A DNA stretch of 7,793 bases from Saprospiraceae bacterium (GTDB lineage: Bacteria; Bacteroidota; Bacteroidia; Chitinophagales; Saprospiraceae), in the NCBI GenBank assembly GCA_017995875.1, contig JAGOIB010000099.1:1-7793 (forward strand), given 5' to 3'. The position numbers were made by a program, and so were the translations under genes. Shown here in pieces: positions 5,769-7,793 of the stretch. The first letter of the stretch is position 1; the number at the start of each line of letters is the position of its first letter. A model generated the notes under the pieces. The model was not told the origin of the DNA and ran no database searches. It saw nothing but the letters and a program-made list of their open reading frames with translations.

Positions 5769-6344
5769 ATGACCTCACCAATTGCACTTGTAAAGAATAT
5801 GGTTTGTCATCGGTGTGTACTTTCCGTTGAAAGCATACTGAATTCGGCAGCCATCCCATTCCATACCGTGACTTTTGGAGAGATACATCTGGTCGATCCC
5901 CTGACCCCGGAACAAAATGCACTTCTTACGGCGAGGCTCAAAGAGGTGGGGTTTGAGTTGATTGATAATCATATGAGCGGGTTGATTGAAAAGATCAAGC
6001 AATTGGTGATCCTGAAAGCGCGAAATGAAGGGAATCAGAAGGATATCAAGGTCAACCTGTCAACCTATCTGTCAGAAAAACTCCATTACGAATACACTCA
6101 TCTGAGCAGTGTATTTTCCTCTGTAGAAGGACGGACGATCGAGAATTATTTTATTGAACAACGGATTGAAAAGGCAAAGGAATTGCTCATCTACGGGCAG
6201 ATGACCCTGTCCGAAATCGCCTTCGAACTTGATTACAGCAGCCCCGCACACCTTTCTACCCAATTCAAAAAGACCACCGGTCTGACCCCTTCTTACTTCA
6301 AAGAGGTAGGGTTGGCCAAGCGCAAAGCGCTCGATAAGGTCTGA
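5769..6344 (+). CDS. HMA-domain AraC family transcriptional regulator
   Basis: A 191-residue regulator with two parts. Residues 1-67 resemble a heavy-metal-associated fold with the exact MxCxxC signature MVCHRC (11-16; Cys13 and Cys16 the likely metal ligands), followed by the usual strand and helix pattern to GFELIDN. Residues about 95-180 form an AraC double helix-turn-helix: NLSTYLSEKLHYEYTHLSSV for the first, and TLSEIAFELDYSSPAHLSTQ followed by FKKTTGLTPSYFKE for the second, the canonical AraC ending. This fusion is common in Bacteroidota. The HMA part suggests sensing of a soft or transition metal such as copper, but that is inferred. ATG 5769 leaves a complete HMA first strand (SPIALVKNMVC). 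The next gene, 96 bp downstream on the same strand, is the metallothionein-like protein, a plausible target or operon partner. Confidence 0.88.
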   Translation: MTSPIALVKNMVCHRCVLSVESILNSAAIPFHTVTFGEIHLVDPLTPEQNALLTARLKEVGFELIDNHMSGLIEKIKQLVILKARNEGNQKDIKVNLSTYLSEKLHYEYTHLSSVFSSVEGRTIENYFIEQRIEKAKELLIYGQMTLSEIAFELDYSSPAHLSTQFKKTTGLTPSYFKEVGLAKRKALDKV

Positions 6345-6440
6345 TCCCAAAATTATATAAGGCTTACCCAAAGTCCTGTAACACCCACCCCGGGTGCCGG
6401 AAATACCTTTGTCGTATCAATTTACTTAAAATCTTAAATC

Positions 6441-6605
6441 ATGAAAAATGTAGTTAACATGAGCCAGAGAGTGCTCAACAACACCAGGTCCGCTTTCGGA
6501 AAAACCAAATGTTCTTGCCCTGTATGTACATGTGTCGTATGTACCTGTGACAATACGAATTCCGGTCATTGCCAATGCGGAAGTGCGTGTAACACCAACA
6601 GCTAA
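6441..6605 (+). CDS. Small cysteine-rich, metallothionein-like protein (54 aa)
   Basis: A 54-residue ORF from ATG 6441 to TAA 6603-6605. The first 23 residues are ordinary (MKNVVNMSQRVLNNTRSAFG, then KTK); the rest holds nine cysteines, at 24, 26, 29, 31, 34, 36, 44, 46 and 50, plus His43. The spacing is CxCxxCxCxxCxC, a seven-residue linker ending in His, then CxCxxxC. There is no Trp or Tyr and only one Phe. The stretch KCSCPVCTC closely resembles the KCACEPCLC opening of cyanobacterial SmtA, which also has nine cysteines in about 56 residues. I infer cytoplasmic binding of zinc, copper or cadmium. Supporting context: a metal-sensor-like regulator immediately upstream and a strong terminator 16 bp downstream. 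ATG 6459 is an alternative start. A modified-peptide precursor is less likely, since no modification enzyme is nearby. Confidence 0.75.
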   Translation: MKNVVNMSQRVLNNTRSAFGKTKCSCPVCTCVVCTCDNTNSGHCQCGSACNTNS

Positions 6606-6621
6606 AATGGCTGAAGTCTAT

Positions 6622-6649
6622 AAAAGCCGCCCGTAAAAAGGCGGCTTTT
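6622..6649 (+). terminator. Rho-independent terminator after the metallothionein-like gene
   Basis: AAAAGCCGCC (6622-6631), loop CGTAAAAA, GGCGGCTTTT (6640-6649). This is a 10-bp stem with a GC-rich core and a T-run, 16 bases after the small gene's stop. It supports that ORF being a real transcribed gene and separates it from the esterase; the A-run on the left arm would also let it work on the opposite strand. Confidence 0.88.
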
Positions 6650-6684
6650 CCTAAAAATCATCTCCACTTAAAAATATAATTGAA

Positions 6685-7476
6685 ATGAAAACTTTAATCC
6701 CACTTTTTCTTGTCTTTATCCTGGCTTCATGCCAAAAGGAAGAGATCAACCCAATGCTTACCAATACGTTTTGCATTACCTCATCAGCCACAGGAGCAAC
6801 GTATCCTATTAAAGTTGCCCTGCCTCAACAGTATGATCCCACCACACAAACCTATGCGACTATCTATGTGCTGGATTGTGATGAGAATTTCAATTTTGTC
6901 GCTGAGAATGCTGAAAAGATCAGCACTGAAAAATCTACTTCTAATGTTGTTGTTGTCGGTATCGGCTATGGTCATGACAGGACCGTGGATTATACCCCAT
7001 CCGACGCAAATGAAGGTGATGGAGGTGCAGAGCAATTTATGTTGTTTATACAGAATGAATTAATCCCCAGGATCGAGAGCGACTATGGTGTAGATACAGC
7101 AAGAGAAGGCCGTGTCATTCTGGGTCATTCCTTTGGTGGCTTGCTGGGAGCCTATGCGTTTACTAATCACAATGCGGTGTTTGGCAACTACCTCATGCTG
7201 AGCCCATCGATATGGTATGACAATGAAATCATCCTAAAGCTGGAACAGGCTAACAGGAATACCATTCAGGAAAATCATCAGCTGGTGTACCTGGGCCTGG
7301 GAGAGCTTGAAAAATCAGGAAGAATGCTTGCTCCTTTTCACGCCTTTTATCTCCAACTTGAAAAGAACTATCCCGGAATAGCTTTGCAAAGGCAACTCCA
7401 GCCACATCTTGATCACCAGGGTTCAAAGAATCCAAACATCATCGATGGTTTACATTTCTATTTTCAAAACAGATAA
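6685..7476 (+). CDS. Surface lipoprotein alpha/beta-hydrolase (putative esterase D/Fes/IroE type)
   Basis: A 263-residue alpha/beta-hydrolase of the putative-esterase family. The signal peptide MKTLIPLFLVFILASC has a canonical lipobox LASC (Cys16). The following QKEE matches the K-(D/E)2 export signal known to send Bacteroidota lipoproteins to the cell surface. The fold is recognisable: YATIYVLDCDENFNF (57-71), VVVVGIGYG (88-96), nucleophile elbow GHSFGG (147-152; Ser149), then LMLSPSIWYDN (170-180). The likely acid lies near LGLGELEKSG (203-212) and the likely catalytic His is His244 in DHQGS. Relatives act on siderophore or acyl esters; the substrate here is unknown. Relatives usually read DHGS or NHGS, so the extra Gln is unusual. 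The next gene starts 42 bp downstream with no terminator between, so co-transcription is likely. Confidence 0.83.
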   Translation: MKTLIPLFLVFILASCQKEEINPMLTNTFCITSSATGATYPIKVALPQQYDPTTQTYATIYVLDCDENFNFVAENAEKISTEKSTSNVVVVGIGYGHDRTVDYTPSDANEGDGGAEQFMLFIQNELIPRIESDYGVDTAREGRVILGHSFGGLLGAYAFTNHNAVFGNYLMLSPSIWYDNEIILKLEQANRNTIQENHQLVYLGLGELEKSGRMLAPFHAFYLQLEKNYPGIALQRQLQPHLDHQGSKNPNIIDGLHFYFQNR

Positions 7477-7518
7477 TCCAATTACATCCACTTTCATAAC
7501 CAATTAAACTTAAACAAA

Positions 7519-7793
7519 ATGAAACCTATCAACTATATATCGATTTTATTTGTGCTTTTAAACCTCACTGCAGCAACAGCGCAAAACATCCCTACTCAAA
7601 CAGCAAAGAGTGGCTACCATATACCAACATTGACCATTGAACCTGCTATTGGCCTGAGCCCCTATGCGATGGGTAATGTGCTTGTCAGCAATATAGTACA
7701 ATGGAATGTGGAAAAGCGCATCAGCATAGTGTCCTACACCTCATATGTTTATAACAATGCATTTAGTCGTGATTTCAATTATAACCGGACGGA
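7519..7793 (+). CDS. Secreted or outer-membrane protein of unknown function (3' end outside window)
   Basis: The frame is open from ATG 7519 to the window end, giving 91 residues. The first 22 or so form a Sec signal peptide (MKPINYISILFVLLNLTAAT, then AQ) with a plausible cleavage after Ala-Thr-Ala. The visible mature part alternates polar and hydrophobic residues with many aromatics (TLTIEPAIGLSPYAMGNVLV, then WNVEKRISIVSYTSYVYNNA), which fits an outer-membrane beta-barrel of the kind Bacteroidota annotations often call hypothetical. I do not recognise a named family. The start is preceded by A-rich sequence (TTAAACTTAAACAAA) and no Shine-Dalgarno, as for its neighbours. It follows the esterase gene closely and probably shares its transcript. 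Confidence 0.7.
   Translation, partial: MKPINYISILFVLLNLTAATAQNIPTQTAKSGYHIPTLTIEPAIGLSPYAMGNVLVSNIVQWNVEKRISIVSYTSYVYNNAFSRDFNYNRT

Noticed and set aside
6441..6605. Ribosomal peptide (RiPP) precursor with leader and Cys-rich core
   Set aside because: The leader/core split is suggestive, but no modification enzyme, protease or transporter is nearby, while a metal-sensor-like regulator is.
6675..6682. TATAATTG as a promoter for the esterase
   Set aside because: It ends 2 bases before the ATG, which would leave essentially no leader, and no matching -33 element was seen.

Overview
The window looks like a chromosomal segment of a Bacteroidota bacterium. The evidence is a BamA-like lipoprotein (TamL type) beside tamB, a MxCxxC heavy-metal-associated domain fused to an AraC helix-turn-helix, a lipoprotein whose cysteine is followed by QKEE (the acidic lipoprotein export signal of this phylum), and A-rich, Shine-Dalgarno-poor gene starts. 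A genus cannot be named from the sequence. Every gene found lies on the + strand.

Layout: (1) 1-3745 holds the 3' end of tamB and a complete tamL, joined by an ATGA overlap; together they form an envelope translocation and assembly module. (2) 3745-4370 and 5382-5768 are two gene-free, repeat-dense blocks either side of one isolated gene (4371-5393), a luciferase-like flavin monooxygenase. Both blocks follow the same order: a tract of 7-bp repeats at the upstream gene's stop codon, then a group of short, mostly perfect hairpins, then a second 7-bp tract running up to the next gene. (3) 5769-6605 holds an HMA-AraC regulator followed by a 54-residue cysteine-rich protein resembling a bacterial metallothionein, which is short enough to be missed by standard gene calling. 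A rho-independent terminator follows at 6622-6649. (4) 6685-7793 holds a probable surface lipoprotein esterase and the start of a secreted or outer-membrane protein.

The two most notable items are the candidate metallothionein with its probable metal-responsive regulator, and the repeat architecture. Two copies of a two-hairpin element differ by paired substitutions that keep the stems, and the 7-bp tracts all belong to one related sequence family. No mobile-element transposase, tRNA, rRNA or CRISPR array was seen.
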